DNA of 61,112 bases from Actinomycetes bacterium (GCA_023264975.1 JAHFUS010000001.1:1-61112), one strand, 5' to 3'. Positions 1 to 9,837 are shown, counted from the first letter of the stretch. Notes: a model not told the origin generated them from the letters alone. A program made the numbers and translations.

Positions 1-4
1 AAGT

Positions 5-63
5 GCCCTCCTGGTTGGGTTCCTGCTGCTCTCGATAAGCGCAGTTTCCCTTGCCAGGAGGGC
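5..63. repeat. Inverted repeat before the first gene, possible terminator of an upstream gene
   Basis: A perfect 10-bp inverted repeat pairs GCCCTCCTGG at 5-14 with CCAGGAGGGC at 54-63, and a short CCTTT follows. The 39-nt loop is long for an intrinsic terminator and the T run is weak. It could be a terminator for a gene to the left or a folded leader of the lipoprotein gene. Confidence 0.35.
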
Positions 64-105
64 CCTTTCGCGGATACGCGCCGATCAGCTCAGGTGGCTC
101 TGTGA

Positions 106-1644
106 ATGATCGGGGTTAAGCGTTCGCCCGTCCTTCTCGTCGCCGTCGCTCTGGTCGGCGCATGCTCCAGCGGCAGCTCCTCGACCAAGGAGTCGGCCCC
201 GGCCGCACGGCCCGGCCCGTTCACTCCCCCCTCCGGCACGCAGACCATCCCCACCGAGCCTGGCTCTTACAACTACAGCCCCGCGGTCATCGACGAGGGA
301 GACGTCATCAAGGTGTGGTGGTGCAGTGCCGTGCCCGAGGCCGCCACCGACAACATCTGGTACCAGGAGTACGACAAGAGAAACAAGACGGCCTCGAACC
401 GGCGCTCGGTCCTCCCGGTCGGCAAGACGGGGGACTGGGACACCTTCGGCGTGTGCCATCCGAGCGTGATCCGCGGATCCTGGCCCGGCGCGCCTGGCGG
501 TGGCGTCTTCACCTACGCCATGTACTACACGTCCACCAACGTCGCCCAGGGAGGCGGCTCGAACAACAGCACCGGCGTGGTCTTCTCCACCGACGGGATC
601 ACCTGGTCCGGCCAGCACGACAAGTACAACCCGATGATCAAGCAGAAGGTGCGGAACGTGGCGGGTACCTATGGCGCCGGACTGCCGGCAGCGTGGAGCC
701 GCGGCGGCTCCGCCGTCACGCTGTTCTGGATCGACACCACCTCCGTCAAGACCGATGACCCGAACAGCCCGGACGGTTACCGGTCGCAGGCCGTCGTCGC
801 CAACTCCGCCGACGGGAAGAAGTTCGACGCTCCCACCACGGTGAGCCAGAACGGCGCCCCGGCCTACTGGAAGAACGACTACGCGTTCGACGACTCCGCC
901 CAGCCGCCCATGGTGTACTCGGCCCAGGCCCTCAACTTCCGCCAAGGCAGGGGTCCGGACGACAAGAACGAGACCTTCAACTTCGGGCTCTACCGCATCC
1001 CGATGCAAGAGCTGCTGGCAGGCGGCGGCGCTTGGGAGCAGCTCGCCGTGGTCGACACGAACCTGACCGGGCTTCCACTCAACTTCGAGCCCGGGATCGT
1101 CCGCACGGGCGAGGGCAAGATCGCCGGCGACGTGGCCAAGGACGGACTGGAGGTGTGGTTCGGCGGAGGCGGCCAGACACCGTTCAGCTGGGGCCTGCAC
1201 TCCCTGAAGCTTGACGTGCGCGGGGGACGAGTTCCCCTTCGCCGCTACACCCAGGGGTCAGGCGGTGCCACGTCGTACTGGGTGACGACCGGGTTCGTAC
1301 CAACGTCGTTCCGTTCCACCCCCAAGCCGGTCACCCTCGGGTACCTCGACACCCGGCCGGCCGACGGCCTCGTCCCGTTGTACGCGTGCCAGCGAGGGCC
1401 ACTCACGACCACCCCGTCCGGCGAGCTGACCGGCGCCGGTGCCGACCGGTTCGTGTCGGTCGAGTCGTGCACCGGTGCAGAGCCGCTGGGTACGAACGGG
1501 TACATCTATCCGGCGGCCCCGAGTGGAGTGAAGACGAAGCCGCTCTACGCCTGCAAGGACGGCACTGCCCAGTTTGTCTCGAACGACCCGAAGTGCGAGG
1601 GCAAGAGCGTGGAGCGGTTGCTCGGCCACACCCGTTCCGAATAG
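106..1644 (+). CDS. Secreted lipoprotein with beta-propeller-like body
   Basis: This 512-residue protein opens with a lipoprotein signal peptide: basic residues, a hydrophobic stretch, then LVGAC with the lipidated Cys at residue 20, followed by a Ser/Thr/Pro-rich linker. It should be anchored outside the membrane. The body (about residues 45-390) has repeated short strands with Ser-x-Asp-Gly and Trp-rich turns, as in five- or six-bladed propellers of glycosidase or sialidase type, but I cannot identify catalytic residues. The last 110 residues hold two copies of a Cys-containing motif around PLYAC, about 90 residues apart, resembling the short repeats at the C-termini of some secreted actinobacterial proteins. 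It stands upstream of the polysaccharide genes, so a cell-surface glycan role is possible but unproven. Confidence 0.75.
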   Translation: MIGVKRSPVLLVAVALVGACSSGSSSTKESAPAARPGPFTPPSGTQTIPTEPGSYNYSPAVIDEGDVIKVWWCSAVPEAATDNIWYQEYDKRNKTASNRRSVLPVGKTGDWDTFGVCHPSVIRGSWPGAPGGGVFTYAMYYTSTNVAQGGGSNNSTGVVFSTDGITWSGQHDKYNPMIKQKVRNVAGTYGAGLPAAWSRGGSAVTLFWIDTTSVKTDDPNSPDGYRSQAVVANSADGKKFDAPTTVSQNGAPAYWKNDYAFDDSAQPPMVYSAQALNFRQGRGPDDKNETFNFGLYRIPMQELLAGGGAWEQLAVVDTNLTGLPLNFEPGIVRTGEGKIAGDVAKDGLEVWFGGGGQTPFSWGLHSLKLDVRGGRVPLRRYTQGSGGATSYWVTTGFVPTSFRSTPKPVTLGYLDTRPADGLVPLYACQRGPLTTTPSGELTGAGADRFVSVESCTGAEPLGTNGYIYPAAPSGVKTKPLYACKDGTAQFVSNDPKCEGKSVERLLGHTRSE

Positions 1645-1723
1645 TCCGGCGTCGAGGGGCCGTGCTAGAACGGCACCCCGTGCCCAGGGAGCGCGTCGGG
1701 TCCTGGACGTACGAAGGTCGTGA

Positions 1724-4700
1724 GTGGCCACCGGGGCGGGCGTTGTGAGCGGGCCGGACCCGCAGGGGGACGCACCGGTTCCGCCCGGGCGCAATCTCGT
1801 CGAGGGCGTCCGTCGGTTGCCCGGCGTGCTTCTGCCCCGCGGTAGCTGGCAGCGGCGCATGGGCGGGCTCGCCGGCGCCGCCGTGAACGAAGCGCGCTCG
1901 GCCTCGGTTCGCCTCAAGGAGCATTGGAACCACCAGCGGCCCGAAGGCGGGCTCCGGCCACCGGCGTACGGCGAGTGGTGCGCCGAGCACGACGTCTCGC
2001 CGCACACCCTGGCCAGACAGGGCGAAGCGGCCCGGAAGGCGCACGAGCCGATGCAGTTCCGCGTCGTCGTGCTCGACGGCCATGACGGCGACCTGACGTC
2101 CACCTTGGAGTCCCTTCAGCGGCAGTCGTGGGCCCATTGGGAGGCCACGGTCGTCTCACCGCGAGGATCAGGGGTGGAGTTCGGGGTGAGCGACTCCCGC
2201 GTCTCGGCATGGGAAGTCGCTTGCCGGGACCTGCGCTCCCAGCTCGGGCAGCTCTCCGCCGCCCTGTCCGGCCAACAGCGCGAAGGGAGCGAGGATCCCG
2301 GCGCGGCCCGGGCCTTCGTACTGTTCCTCGCCTCCGGCGACCTCCTCGCCCCCGACTGCCTCTACGAGGTGGCGACAGCGGCAGCGCGGGACCCGCTCAT
2401 CGACCTCGTCTACTGGGACGACGATCTGATCCAGCGGTCGCGCTCGCGGCGTGCGCCGCGGTTTCGGCCGTCGTGGTCGCCGGAGATGCTCCTCGGCGCC
2501 AACTTCGTGGGCCGGTCCTTCGCCATGCGCCTGTCGCGGTTCCACGCCGCCGGGGGCGTCCGCCCCGACCTCGGGGAGGCCGGCATCTGGGACCTGCTCC
2601 TGCGCAGCGACCTCGACGGCACCAGCGCATTCCGGCTTTCGCGCGTGCTCGGCCACCTTGCTCGGCGCCACGACGAGATCACAGTGGACGGGGTGCGGGC
2701 CGTCTCCGAGCGACTTGCATCCCTCGGCGTCCCTGGTCGGGCCGAGGCAGCCGGCGCAGTGGTGCGCGTCCGGTGGGCGCTCGACCCCTGGCCCGCGGTG
2801 TCGGTCGTAATCCCGACCCGCCACAACCGTCCGCTGCTGGGGCGATGCCTGAAGAGCATCGCCGCCACGGACTATCCCGCCCTTGAGATCGTCGTCATCG
2901 ACAACGGCGAGCGGACCGCCGACAACGAGGCGTGGTACCAGGACCAGTTCACCGGGCTGGATCTCCGTGTGGAGTGGTGGGATACGCCCTTCAACTACTC
3001 CGCAGTCAACAACCACGGCGCCCGGGAAGCCACCGGCGAGGTCCTCGTCTTCCTGAACGACGACACGGAGGTGCTGAGCCCCGACTGGCTGAAGGAGCTG
3101 GTCGGATGGGCCCAGCAGCCCGGCATCGGCACTGCCGGCCTCCAGCTCCTGGATGCCGAGGGTCGCATCCAGTTCGCCGGCACGATCATCGGCCTGGGAG
3201 GTTTCGCCGACCACGTCTTCCAGGGGATGGAACCGGGCTCCGACAGCCTCCTCGGGCCCACCGGCTGGTACCGCAACGTCCTCGCCGTCACGGGGGCGTG
3301 TATGGCTGTCCGGCGCGACCTGTTCGAGAGCGTCGGCGGCTTCGACGAGCGCTTCGCGCTGTGCGGCAGCGACGTGGCGTTGGGGCTTGATCTCAGGCTC
3401 TCCGGCCTGCGGAGCGTGTGCAGCCCGTTCTCGCCCCTCCGCCACCTGGAATCGGCAACACGGGGCGACGAGATCCCGCCCGACGACTTCTTCATGAGCT
3501 ACTGGCGGTACCAGGCGTGGCTGTTCGGCGGCGATCCGTACTTCTCGGACAGCCTCTCGCTCACGCACCGGGAGCCTACGCTGCGCCGTCGTACCGATCC
3601 GAGGGCGCCCGAACTCATCTCCGGGCCTCTGCAGCGCAGCTTTCAGGTCTTCCGCCAGCGCAGCGACGCCCAGGAGGCGGTCGGGTACGCCAGGGACTGC
3701 AGGGCCAGTTCACGCGACGTGGCCGCCAATCGCGCCCTGCACGAGCTCAACCGGGCGCCGTTTGAGCCCGAGACGGTGAACTGGTTCATCCCCGAGCTCG
3801 ACAGCCCCTTCTACGGCGGCATCAACACCGCCTTCCGGATCGCCGACCACCTGGCCCGCGAGCATGGTGTCGCCAACCGCTTCGTGGTGTGGGGCCGGGG
3901 CCCCGAGCGGTTCGTCCGATCCGCCATCAAGGCTGCGTTCCCGGCGATCGCGGACTCGCCGATCGTGTTCCACGACACCTGGCTCCCCGAGTCGTTCGCG
4001 GCCATTCCCGACGCCGACGTGTCCATCGCCACGCTGTGGCTCACCGCCTATCAGCTGACCAGGTTCCAGGGGACGCGCCGGAAGTTCTACCTGATCCAGG
4101 ACTTCGAACCGGTCTTCTACCCGGCCGGCACCATGTACGCGCTGGCCGAGGAGACCTACCGGCTCGGGCTGTACGGCCTGTGCAACACCGAGGTGCTCCA
4201 GCGCGTCTATGAGGGCGAGTACGGAGGTCGCGGCCATCACTTCACGCCCGCCCTCGACCCGACCGTCTTCCATGCCGAAGGTCGCCGGGACAGCCCGGCC
4301 GACGAGCCGGTGACGGTCTTCGTGTATGCACGGGCCGGCCATTGGCGGAACTGTTGGGAGCTTGCCTCGGTTGCCCTCCAGGAGCTGAAGGCGCGCCTGG
4401 GTGACCGGGTACGCATCGTGGCCGCCGGCTCATGGGCCGCTCCCGAGGGACGCGATCTCGACAGTGTGGTCAACCACCTCGGCCTCCTCGACTACCGCGC
4501 CACGGGCCCGCTGTACCGGACGTGCGACATCGGGTTGGCGCTGACCGTGTCCAAGCACCCGTCGTACCTTCCCCTCGAGCTCATGGCCTGCGGAGTGCCG
4601 GTGGTTGCCTTCGACAGCCCCAACTTCTCCTGGCTCCTCCGTAACGAGGAGAACTGCCTCCTCGTTGAACGGACGGTCGACGGCGTGGCCGACGCCCTCG

Positions 4701-4840
4701 ATCGCCTGGTGGTCGACACCGGCCTGCGCCGCCGCCTGGCGCGCCAGGGTCTTGCCGACATCAGCGCAGACCACTCCAGTTGGGACAAGGCCCTGGCCGG
4801 TGTGTACCGGTTCCTGTGTGACCCGGAAGGGATCGGCTGA
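1724..4840 (+). CDS. Two-enzyme glycosyltransferase: GT2 plus WsaF-like GT4
   Basis: A 1038-residue protein that appears to fuse two sugar transferases. A central GT-A domain (about residues 360-600) begins SVVIPTRHNRPLLGRCL and has a DXD-like NDDTEV, as in GT2 family O-antigen and rhamnan enzymes. An earlier weaker segment (about 105-330) looks like a degenerate GT2 copy. The C-terminal 350 residues start NWFIPELDSPFYGGINTAF and match the WsaF rhamnosyltransferase type (GT-B fold), including the late E-x-x-A-C-G-V-P-V motif. It should act at the cytoplasmic membrane on nucleotide sugars, building a surface polysaccharide with the next three genes. The GTG start at 1724 has GAAGG six bases upstream; GTG 1745 is an alternative. 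Confidence 0.85.
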   Translation: MATGAGVVSGPDPQGDAPVPPGRNLVEGVRRLPGVLLPRGSWQRRMGGLAGAAVNEARSASVRLKEHWNHQRPEGGLRPPAYGEWCAEHDVSPHTLARQGEAARKAHEPMQFRVVVLDGHDGDLTSTLESLQRQSWAHWEATVVSPRGSGVEFGVSDSRVSAWEVACRDLRSQLGQLSAALSGQQREGSEDPGAARAFVLFLASGDLLAPDCLYEVATAAARDPLIDLVYWDDDLIQRSRSRRAPRFRPSWSPEMLLGANFVGRSFAMRLSRFHAAGGVRPDLGEAGIWDLLLRSDLDGTSAFRLSRVLGHLARRHDEITVDGVRAVSERLASLGVPGRAEAAGAVVRVRWALDPWPAVSVVIPTRHNRPLLGRCLKSIAATDYPALEIVVIDNGERTADNEAWYQDQFTGLDLRVEWWDTPFNYSAVNNHGAREATGEVLVFLNDDTEVLSPDWLKELVGWAQQPGIGTAGLQLLDAEGRIQFAGTIIGLGGFADHVFQGMEPGSDSLLGPTGWYRNVLAVTGACMAVRRDLFESVGGFDERFALCGSDVALGLDLRLSGLRSVCSPFSPLRHLESATRGDEIPPDDFFMSYWRYQAWLFGGDPYFSDSLSLTHREPTLRRRTDPRAPELISGPLQRSFQVFRQRSDAQEAVGYARDCRASSRDVAANRALHELNRAPFEPETVNWFIPELDSPFYGGINTAFRIADHLAREHGVANRFVVWGRGPERFVRSAIKAAFPAIADSPIVFHDTWLPESFAAIPDADVSIATLWLTAYQLTRFQGTRRKFYLIQDFEPVFYPAGTMYALAEETYRLGLYGLCNTEVLQRVYEGEYGGRGHHFTPALDPTVFHAEGRRDSPADEPVTVFVYARAGHWRNCWELASVALQELKARLGDRVRIVAAGSWAAPEGRDLDSVVNHLGLLDYRATGPLYRTCDIGLALTVSKHPSYLPLELMACGVPVVAFDSPNFSWLLRNEENCLLVERTVDGVADALDRLVVDTGLRRRLARQGLADISADHSSWDKALAGVYRFLCDPEGIG

Positions 4841-4884
4841 CTCCGCTTCGCGGGTCACGGCGTCTCCACCTGGTCCTCCTCGCG

Positions 4885-6732
4885 ATGATCGCCGCGGCGG
4901 GCCTGGCGCGGGGCCTGTACTGGGCAGCGGTCACCGAGGTGTTCAACCCGGTGGACGAAGGAGCGCACTACGCGTACGTGGAGTCGATGGCGCTCCATCT
5001 CCGCCCGCCGGTGGTGGGGCGCGACCGGCTGTCGGCCGACACCTTGGACCTGGTGAAGCGTGTGCGGACCTCGTATTGGCGGGCCGCCCCGATTCCGCCG
5101 TCGCCCGATGACGAGCGCTGGGGTGCCGTCGCCGAGTCCTATGAAGGGGTCCAGGGACCGCTCTACTACCTGCTGATGGCGGTTCCCTACCGCCTGACCC
5201 GTTCCCATGGCGTGCTTTCGTCGGTCTACGGCGTCCGTGTCGGCTCGGTGCTCCTCTCCCTGCTCTCGGTCCCACTCGCGTACGCCCTGGCCCGTGAGCT
5301 GTTCCCCCGCCGCCGTGAGGTCTGGCTGGCGGCGCCGGCGCTCCTCGTCGTCCTCCAGGGCTTCAACGGCAATCTCGCCTCCGTCTCCAACGACGCGCTC
5401 GTCGTCCCGCTCGCCGGTGCCGCCCTGTTGGCGTTCTGTCGATCGGCGCGGCGCGGCTTCGACCTACGCGGGGCGCTGGTGACGGGCGCCCTGGTGGGCC
5501 TCGGTCTCGCCACCAAATCGAACATGGTGGCCCTGGTGCCGCTGATCGGGATCGGGGCCGTCGGTGTTACCGCTGCCCTGCGCCTGCCATGGGCCCGTCT
5601 GGTCCGCTGGACGGCGGCGGTGGGTGGCATGGCGGCCGTGGTGGTGTCCCCCTGGCTCGGCTGGAACCTTACGCGCTACGGCTCTCTCAGCCCTTCGGCT
5701 GAGGTGGACAGGATCACCGGGCCGATGCAGCCGAACCTGCCCTTCGACCTCGCCGGCATCCGTGAGCATCTGGTGAGCTCGACGGTGGGCTTCTGGGACT
5801 TCCAACTGGTGGGGCCCCGGCTGAACCGGTACATGCTCACGGTCACGATCGCTGCGGTCGTCGTCCTCCTGGCCGGCATGTCCGTGGGCTTTGCCCGTGG
5901 TCAGCGCCGGCAGGCGGCCGCGCTCGGCTGGCTGGGATCGTCGTACGCAGTGGTTGTCTCCACCATGATCGCCGTCATCTACGGCGTGTTCGCCGGCCGC
6001 AGCAGCACCGTCGGCCGCCACATGTACCCGGCCCTCATCGTCGTCGTGGTTGCCGTTGCCGGCGCCGCCTTCGTCGCCGGCCGACGGTACGGCGGGTGGC
6101 TGGCCCTGGCCGCCATGGCGAGCCTGGCGCTCGCCGCCGAGCCGCCGATGGTGCAGCACATGGTCGACACGACCTACACCAACTCGGTCATCGGGGCGCT
6201 GGCCCCCGTCGTGGACCAGGGATGGGGGGAGGGCCTGGTCGCCGCCTCGTCGATAAAGATGGACCCGCCGTGCCCGGCCGAGGCCTTCGGTGTCGGCCTG
6301 TCCGCACCGTCACCGCCGTCGCTCCGCGTGACGGGTTCCTCCGGTGCGCTCGACGCACCCTTCCTCGGGCTTCAGGGCTCGCCGGCGCAGCGCATAGCGG
6401 TGTACACCCTGCCCGCTCCCCTCGACCAGCCATTCGACCTCCTCCTCGGCGGGACCCCGGTCAGCGCCTCGGCCGACGACCGGGACCCCCATCTGTCGAT
6501 GCCGGGGGAGCCGGGCGATCCGGTGGCGCGGATCTTCTGCCGGGTCGAGCATCCAGAGGAAATGCGCTTCGCCCAGCTGTTCACGCCGGACCACCCGTCG
6601 TGGATTCGCCTCGGGCACGTCACCGCCTGGCCAACCGTATGGGCGTGGATCGGGCGCCTCGGCTTGCTCGCCGTGGTTGGCGGCGCGCTGATCGACCGAA
6701 GAGGCCGCGCTCGTACAGGCCTGCGCCGGTAG
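4885..6732 (+). CDS. Polytopic membrane protein, DUF2142/GT-C type
   Basis: A 615-residue protein with about ten to twelve hydrophobic segments and an early Asp-Glu-Gly-Ala-His motif (NPVDEGAHYAYVE) in the first extracytoplasmic loop. This arrangement is typical of DUF2142 proteins and related polyprenyl-phosphate-dependent GT-C transferases. About 130 residues after the transmembrane domain form a soluble beta-rich C-terminal region, and one more helix closes the protein. The first membrane helix seems to begin before the ATG used here, since the in-frame codons upstream to a stop at 4819 encode hydrophobic residues; a CTG start near 4837 is possible. It lies 44 bases after the glycosyltransferase and likely shares its transcript. 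The donor and acceptor sugars cannot be told from sequence. Confidence 0.8.
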   Translation: MIAAAGLARGLYWAAVTEVFNPVDEGAHYAYVESMALHLRPPVVGRDRLSADTLDLVKRVRTSYWRAAPIPPSPDDERWGAVAESYEGVQGPLYYLLMAVPYRLTRSHGVLSSVYGVRVGSVLLSLLSVPLAYALARELFPRRREVWLAAPALLVVLQGFNGNLASVSNDALVVPLAGAALLAFCRSARRGFDLRGALVTGALVGLGLATKSNMVALVPLIGIGAVGVTAALRLPWARLVRWTAAVGGMAAVVVSPWLGWNLTRYGSLSPSAEVDRITGPMQPNLPFDLAGIREHLVSSTVGFWDFQLVGPRLNRYMLTVTIAAVVVLLAGMSVGFARGQRRQAAALGWLGSSYAVVVSTMIAVIYGVFAGRSSTVGRHMYPALIVVVVAVAGAAFVAGRRYGGWLALAAMASLALAAEPPMVQHMVDTTYTNSVIGALAPVVDQGWGEGLVAASSIKMDPPCPAEAFGVGLSAPSPPSLRVTGSSGALDAPFLGLQGSPAQRIAVYTLPAPLDQPFDLLLGGTPVSASADDRDPHLSMPGEPGDPVARIFCRVEHPEEMRFAQLFTPDHPSWIRLGHVTAWPTVWAWIGRLGLLAVVGGALIDRRGRARTGLRR

Positions 6733-6746
6733 GCTCGGAGCCCAGG

Positions 6747-7460
6747 ATGGCCGACCTGCTCGTCATCGTTCCGGCGTTGAACGAGGTGGAGGCAATCGCC
6801 GCCGTCGTGGAAGGCACCCGCCGCGCCCTCGCCGCCACCGTCGTCGTGGTCGACGACGGTTCCACCGACGCCACGGCAGGTGCCGCCAGCGCCGCGGGCG
6901 GCGTGGTCCTGCGCCACCCGTTCAACCTGGGGGTCGGAGCGGCGGTGCGGACCGGCCTGCGCTACGCGGTGGAGAACGGCTATGAGACCGTGCTGCAACT
7001 CGACGGCGACGGCCAACACGATCCCGAGGACGCCCGCCTTTTGCTGGCCCGTCTCGAAGCGGGGGACGTCGACATCGTGGTCGGGTCGCGCTTCGAGCAC
7101 GGCTACGACCTCTCGCGCTCACGCCGGATAGTCATGCGATTGCTCTCCCGGTTCGTCTCCCGCCGCCTCGGGACCACCATCACCGACACGACCAGCGGCT
7201 TTCGGGCCTTCGCCGGCCCGGCTGTGGGCTACTTCGCCCGCGTCTACCCGACCGACTACCTGTCCGACACCGTCGAGGCGCTCCTCCTGGCCGGCGACGC
7301 CGACCTTCGGGTGGCCGAGGTCGCCGTGCACATGCGGCGGCGCACCACAGGAACCGCATCCGCCAACAGGTTCATGAGCGCCTTCCACGTCACCCGCCTC
7401 CTCCTCGTCGTGCTGGTGCACCGCTTCGGGCGGCATCGGGGCAAGGGCGGGGCCGACTGA
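6747..7460 (+). CDS. GT2 glycosyltransferase, dolichol/polyprenyl-phosphate sugar synthase type
   Basis: A 237-residue single-domain GT-A enzyme. It has LLVIVPALNE at the N-terminus, VVVVDDGSTD for nucleotide binding, the loop HPFNLGVGAAVRTG, and QLDGDGQHDP as the metal-binding DXD region. These are the hallmarks of the DPM1/DPMS and GtrB-like branch that loads a sugar onto polyprenyl phosphate. Its product is the usual donor for GT-C membrane enzymes such as the preceding gene. No C-terminal membrane helices are obvious. The ATG is preceded by GGAG and lies 14 bases after the upstream stop. The stop overlaps the next start by one base, so the two are translationally coupled. Confidence 0.92.
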   Translation: MADLLVIVPALNEVEAIAAVVEGTRRALAATVVVVDDGSTDATAGAASAAGGVVLRHPFNLGVGAAVRTGLRYAVENGYETVLQLDGDGQHDPEDARLLLARLEAGDVDIVVGSRFEHGYDLSRSRRIVMRLLSRFVSRRLGTTITDTTSGFRAFAGPAVGYFARVYPTDYLSDTVEALLLAGDADLRVAEVAVHMRRRTTGTASANRFMSAFHVTRLLLVVLVHRFGRHRGKGGAD

Positions 7461-7903
7461 TGCGCCGGCTCGACCTGTTCGTGCTCGTGGTGGCCGTGCT
7501 CAACGTGGCGGTGATGCTCGAGCTGGTGCGGCGGCGCCAGCTTCGGGAGAAGTACGCCCTCCTCTGGCTGGCGGTCGGTTTCGGTGGGATCGCGCTCGGC
7601 CTTGGTCGCACCGTGGTCGACCGGGTGGCGCACAGTTTGGGAGTGGACTACGGGCCGAGCGCCGTCTTCCTCTTCGCCATCCTGTTCCTGCTCCTCGTGT
7701 GCATGCACCTGTCGTGGGAGGTGTCGCGGCTAGAGGAACGCACCGGCGTCCTGGCCGAGGAGTTGGCACTGATGCGCAGCCGCGAGTCGACCGCGGAGCG
7801 GCCCGCTCCCCCGGCGCAGCCGGTCATCGCCGCGGTCGATCCGTATGGTCCCGAGCCCGGGCACTCGTTCGGCGAGCCGACGCCTCCCATCGTGAGCCCG
7901 TGA
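7460..7903 (+). CDS. DUF2304 membrane protein
   Basis: A 147-residue membrane protein with three hydrophobic helices: about residues 5-23 (LFVLVVAVLNVAVMLELV), 32-50 and 68-88. A charged helix that probably forms a coiled coil (EVSRLEERTGVLAEELALM) and a Pro-rich tail follow. Size, helix order and position next to a DPM1-type glycosyltransferase match DUF2304, a family regularly paired with polyprenyl-phosphate glycosyltransferases, so an accessory or anchoring role is likely. Start and stop overlap both neighbours, by 1 and 4 bases. Confidence 0.85.
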   Translation: MRRLDLFVLVVAVLNVAVMLELVRRRQLREKYALLWLAVGFGGIALGLGRTVVDRVAHSLGVDYGPSAVFLFAILFLLLVCMHLSWEVSRLEERTGVLAEELALMRSRESTAERPAPPAQPVIAAVDPYGPEPGHSFGEPTPPIVSP

Positions 7904-9837
7904 CGGCCCGGGTGGAGGGAAAGCCGGTGTGGTTCCCGGGCGACCAGTCCGCCACCAATCTCGGGCGCTTCATGGCGGCCGAGGGAATCGCCGGCTTCGA
8001 GGCCCTGCGGGCCCGCTCGGTGGACGAGCCCGAGTGGTTCTGGGACGCCGTCGTCCGCTTCCTCGACGTGCCCTTCGCCACGCCCTACGCGTCGGTGCTC
8101 GACACCAGCCGGGGGCCGGAGTGGGCCACCTGGTTCAACGGCGGACGGATGAACGTGGCCGACCTGTGCGTCGACCGCCACGCCGCCGCCCGGCCCGATG
8201 GGGCGGCATTGGTGTGGGAGGGCGAGGACGGCGAGGTGCGCCGGTGGACGTGGGCCGAACTGCGGGCCGAGGCGGACGGGCTGGCCGCCCTGCTGACCTC
8301 CCACGGCGTGGGCGAAGGCGACCGGGTCGGGATCTTCCTGCCCATGCTGCCCGAGACGGTGGCCGCCCTGTTCGGCGTCATGAAGGTGGGGGCCATCTTC
8401 CTGCCGTTGTTCAGCGGGTACGGCGCGCCCGCGGTGGTGGAGCGCCTGAACGACGCCGGGGCCAAGGCGCTCATCACGGCCGACGGCACCGTGCGCCGGG
8501 GCAAGGTCGTCGACATGGGCGCGGTGGCGACCGAGGCGGCGGCGTCGGTGCCCGCCCTGGAGACGGTGGTGGTGGTGCGCCGCCTCGGCGCGGCGCGTGC
8601 CGGCGGCGTCGTGCCCCCCGGATCGATCGACTGGCCGGGGCCGGCCACCGAGCCGTTTCCCACCCGCATGGTGGACAGTGAGCACACGCTGTTCCTCGCT
8701 TACACGTCGGGCACCACGGGCCGGCCCAAGGGCACGGTGGCCGCCCACGCCGGGTTCGCCGTCAAGGTGGCGGAGGAGGCGGCATTCCAGTTCGACATGG
8801 GCGCCGACGACACCCTGTTCTGGCTGACCGACATGGGCTGGATCATGGGCCCGTGGGAGGTGGTGGCCACGCTGGCCAACGGCGCCACCGTCGCCCTGTT
8901 CGACGGCGCGCCCGACTGGCCCGGCCCCGACCGCCTGTGGGCCTACCTCGAGCGCCACCGTGTCACCATGGTCGGCCTCAGCCCCACGTTCATCCGCGCT
9001 CTCATGCCGGGCGGCGAGGAGCCGGTGCGGGCGCACGACCTTTCCGCCCTGCGGGTGCTGGCATCGACGGGCGAGCCGTGGAACCTCGACCCGTGGTACT
9101 GGTACTTCGACGTGGTTGGCGGCGGCCGCTGCCCGATCATCAACGTGTCGGGTGGCACCGAGGTGGGCGCGTGCTTCCTCACGCCCCATCCGGTGGAGCC
9201 GATCAAGCCGATGTCACTCGGCGGCCCGGGCCTCGGGATGGCCATGGACGTCTACGGCGACGACGGCAAGCCGGTTCGGGGCAAGGTGGGCGAGCTGGTC
9301 TGCACCAAGCCGTGGCCGGGCATGACCAGGGGCCTCTACAACGACCCCGAACGCTACATCGAGACGTACTGGAGCCGGTGGCCCGGTGTGTGGGTGCACG
9401 GCGACTGGGCGTCGATCGACGAGGATGGCGCATGGTTCCTCCACGGGCGCAGCGACGACACCATCAAGCTGGCCGGAAAGCGCCTCGGGCCGGCTGAGGT
9501 GGAGTCGGCTTTGGTGTCGCACCCGCTGGTGGTGGAGGCTGCTGCGGTGGGAGTGCCGCACGACGTGAAGGGCGAAGCCCTGTGGTGCTTCGTGGTGCTC
9601 GTCCCGGGCGCCGACGGCACCGACGCGCTGCGCGCCGAGCTCACCGACCTGGTGGGGGAGCAGCTGGGCCACCCGTTCCGCCCTTCTTCGGTGCGCTTCA
9701 CCGCCGCGCTGCCAAAGACGCGCAACGCCAAGGTGCTGCGCCGGGCCGTGCGGGCGGTGGCGCTGGGCCTGAATCCCGGCGATCTGTCGTCCCTCGAGGA
9801 CACCGCCGCCCTGGCCGCCATCGGAGCGGCCTCGTGA
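7900..9837 (+). CDS. AMP-forming acyl-CoA synthetase, acetyl/acetoacetyl-CoA synthetase-like
   Basis: A 645-residue adenylate-forming enzyme that should activate a short carboxylic acid with ATP and CoA. The phosphate-binding loop is LAYTSGTTGRPKGTV, the aromatic motif region is NVSGGTEVG, and the hinge/ribose region is HGDWASIDEDG followed by GRSDDTIKLAGKRLGPAEVE. The C-terminus keeps the catalytic-lysine region KTRNAKVLRR. The N-terminal extension (WFPG, then a WFNGG motif) is of the acetyl/propionyl/acetoacetyl-CoA synthetase type, not the long-chain type. GTG 7900 overlaps the previous stop by four bases and is preferred over an in-frame start 201 bases upstream inside the DUF2304 gene. 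Whether it works with the glycan genes is unclear; the overlap may be only transcriptional economy. Confidence 0.88.
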   Translation: MTARVEGKPVWFPGDQSATNLGRFMAAEGIAGFEALRARSVDEPEWFWDAVVRFLDVPFATPYASVLDTSRGPEWATWFNGGRMNVADLCVDRHAAARPDGAALVWEGEDGEVRRWTWAELRAEADGLAALLTSHGVGEGDRVGIFLPMLPETVAALFGVMKVGAIFLPLFSGYGAPAVVERLNDAGAKALITADGTVRRGKVVDMGAVATEAAASVPALETVVVVRRLGAARAGGVVPPGSIDWPGPATEPFPTRMVDSEHTLFLAYTSGTTGRPKGTVAAHAGFAVKVAEEAAFQFDMGADDTLFWLTDMGWIMGPWEVVATLANGATVALFDGAPDWPGPDRLWAYLERHRVTMVGLSPTFIRALMPGGEEPVRAHDLSALRVLASTGEPWNLDPWYWYFDVVGGGRCPIINVSGGTEVGACFLTPHPVEPIKPMSLGGPGLGMAMDVYGDDGKPVRGKVGELVCTKPWPGMTRGLYNDPERYIETYWSRWPGVWVHGDWASIDEDGAWFLHGRSDDTIKLAGKRLGPAEVESALVSHPLVVEAAAVGVPHDVKGEALWCFVVLVPGADGTDALRAELTDLVGEQLGHPFRPSSVRFTAALPKTRNAKVLRRAVRAVALGLNPGDLSSLEDTAALAAIGAAS

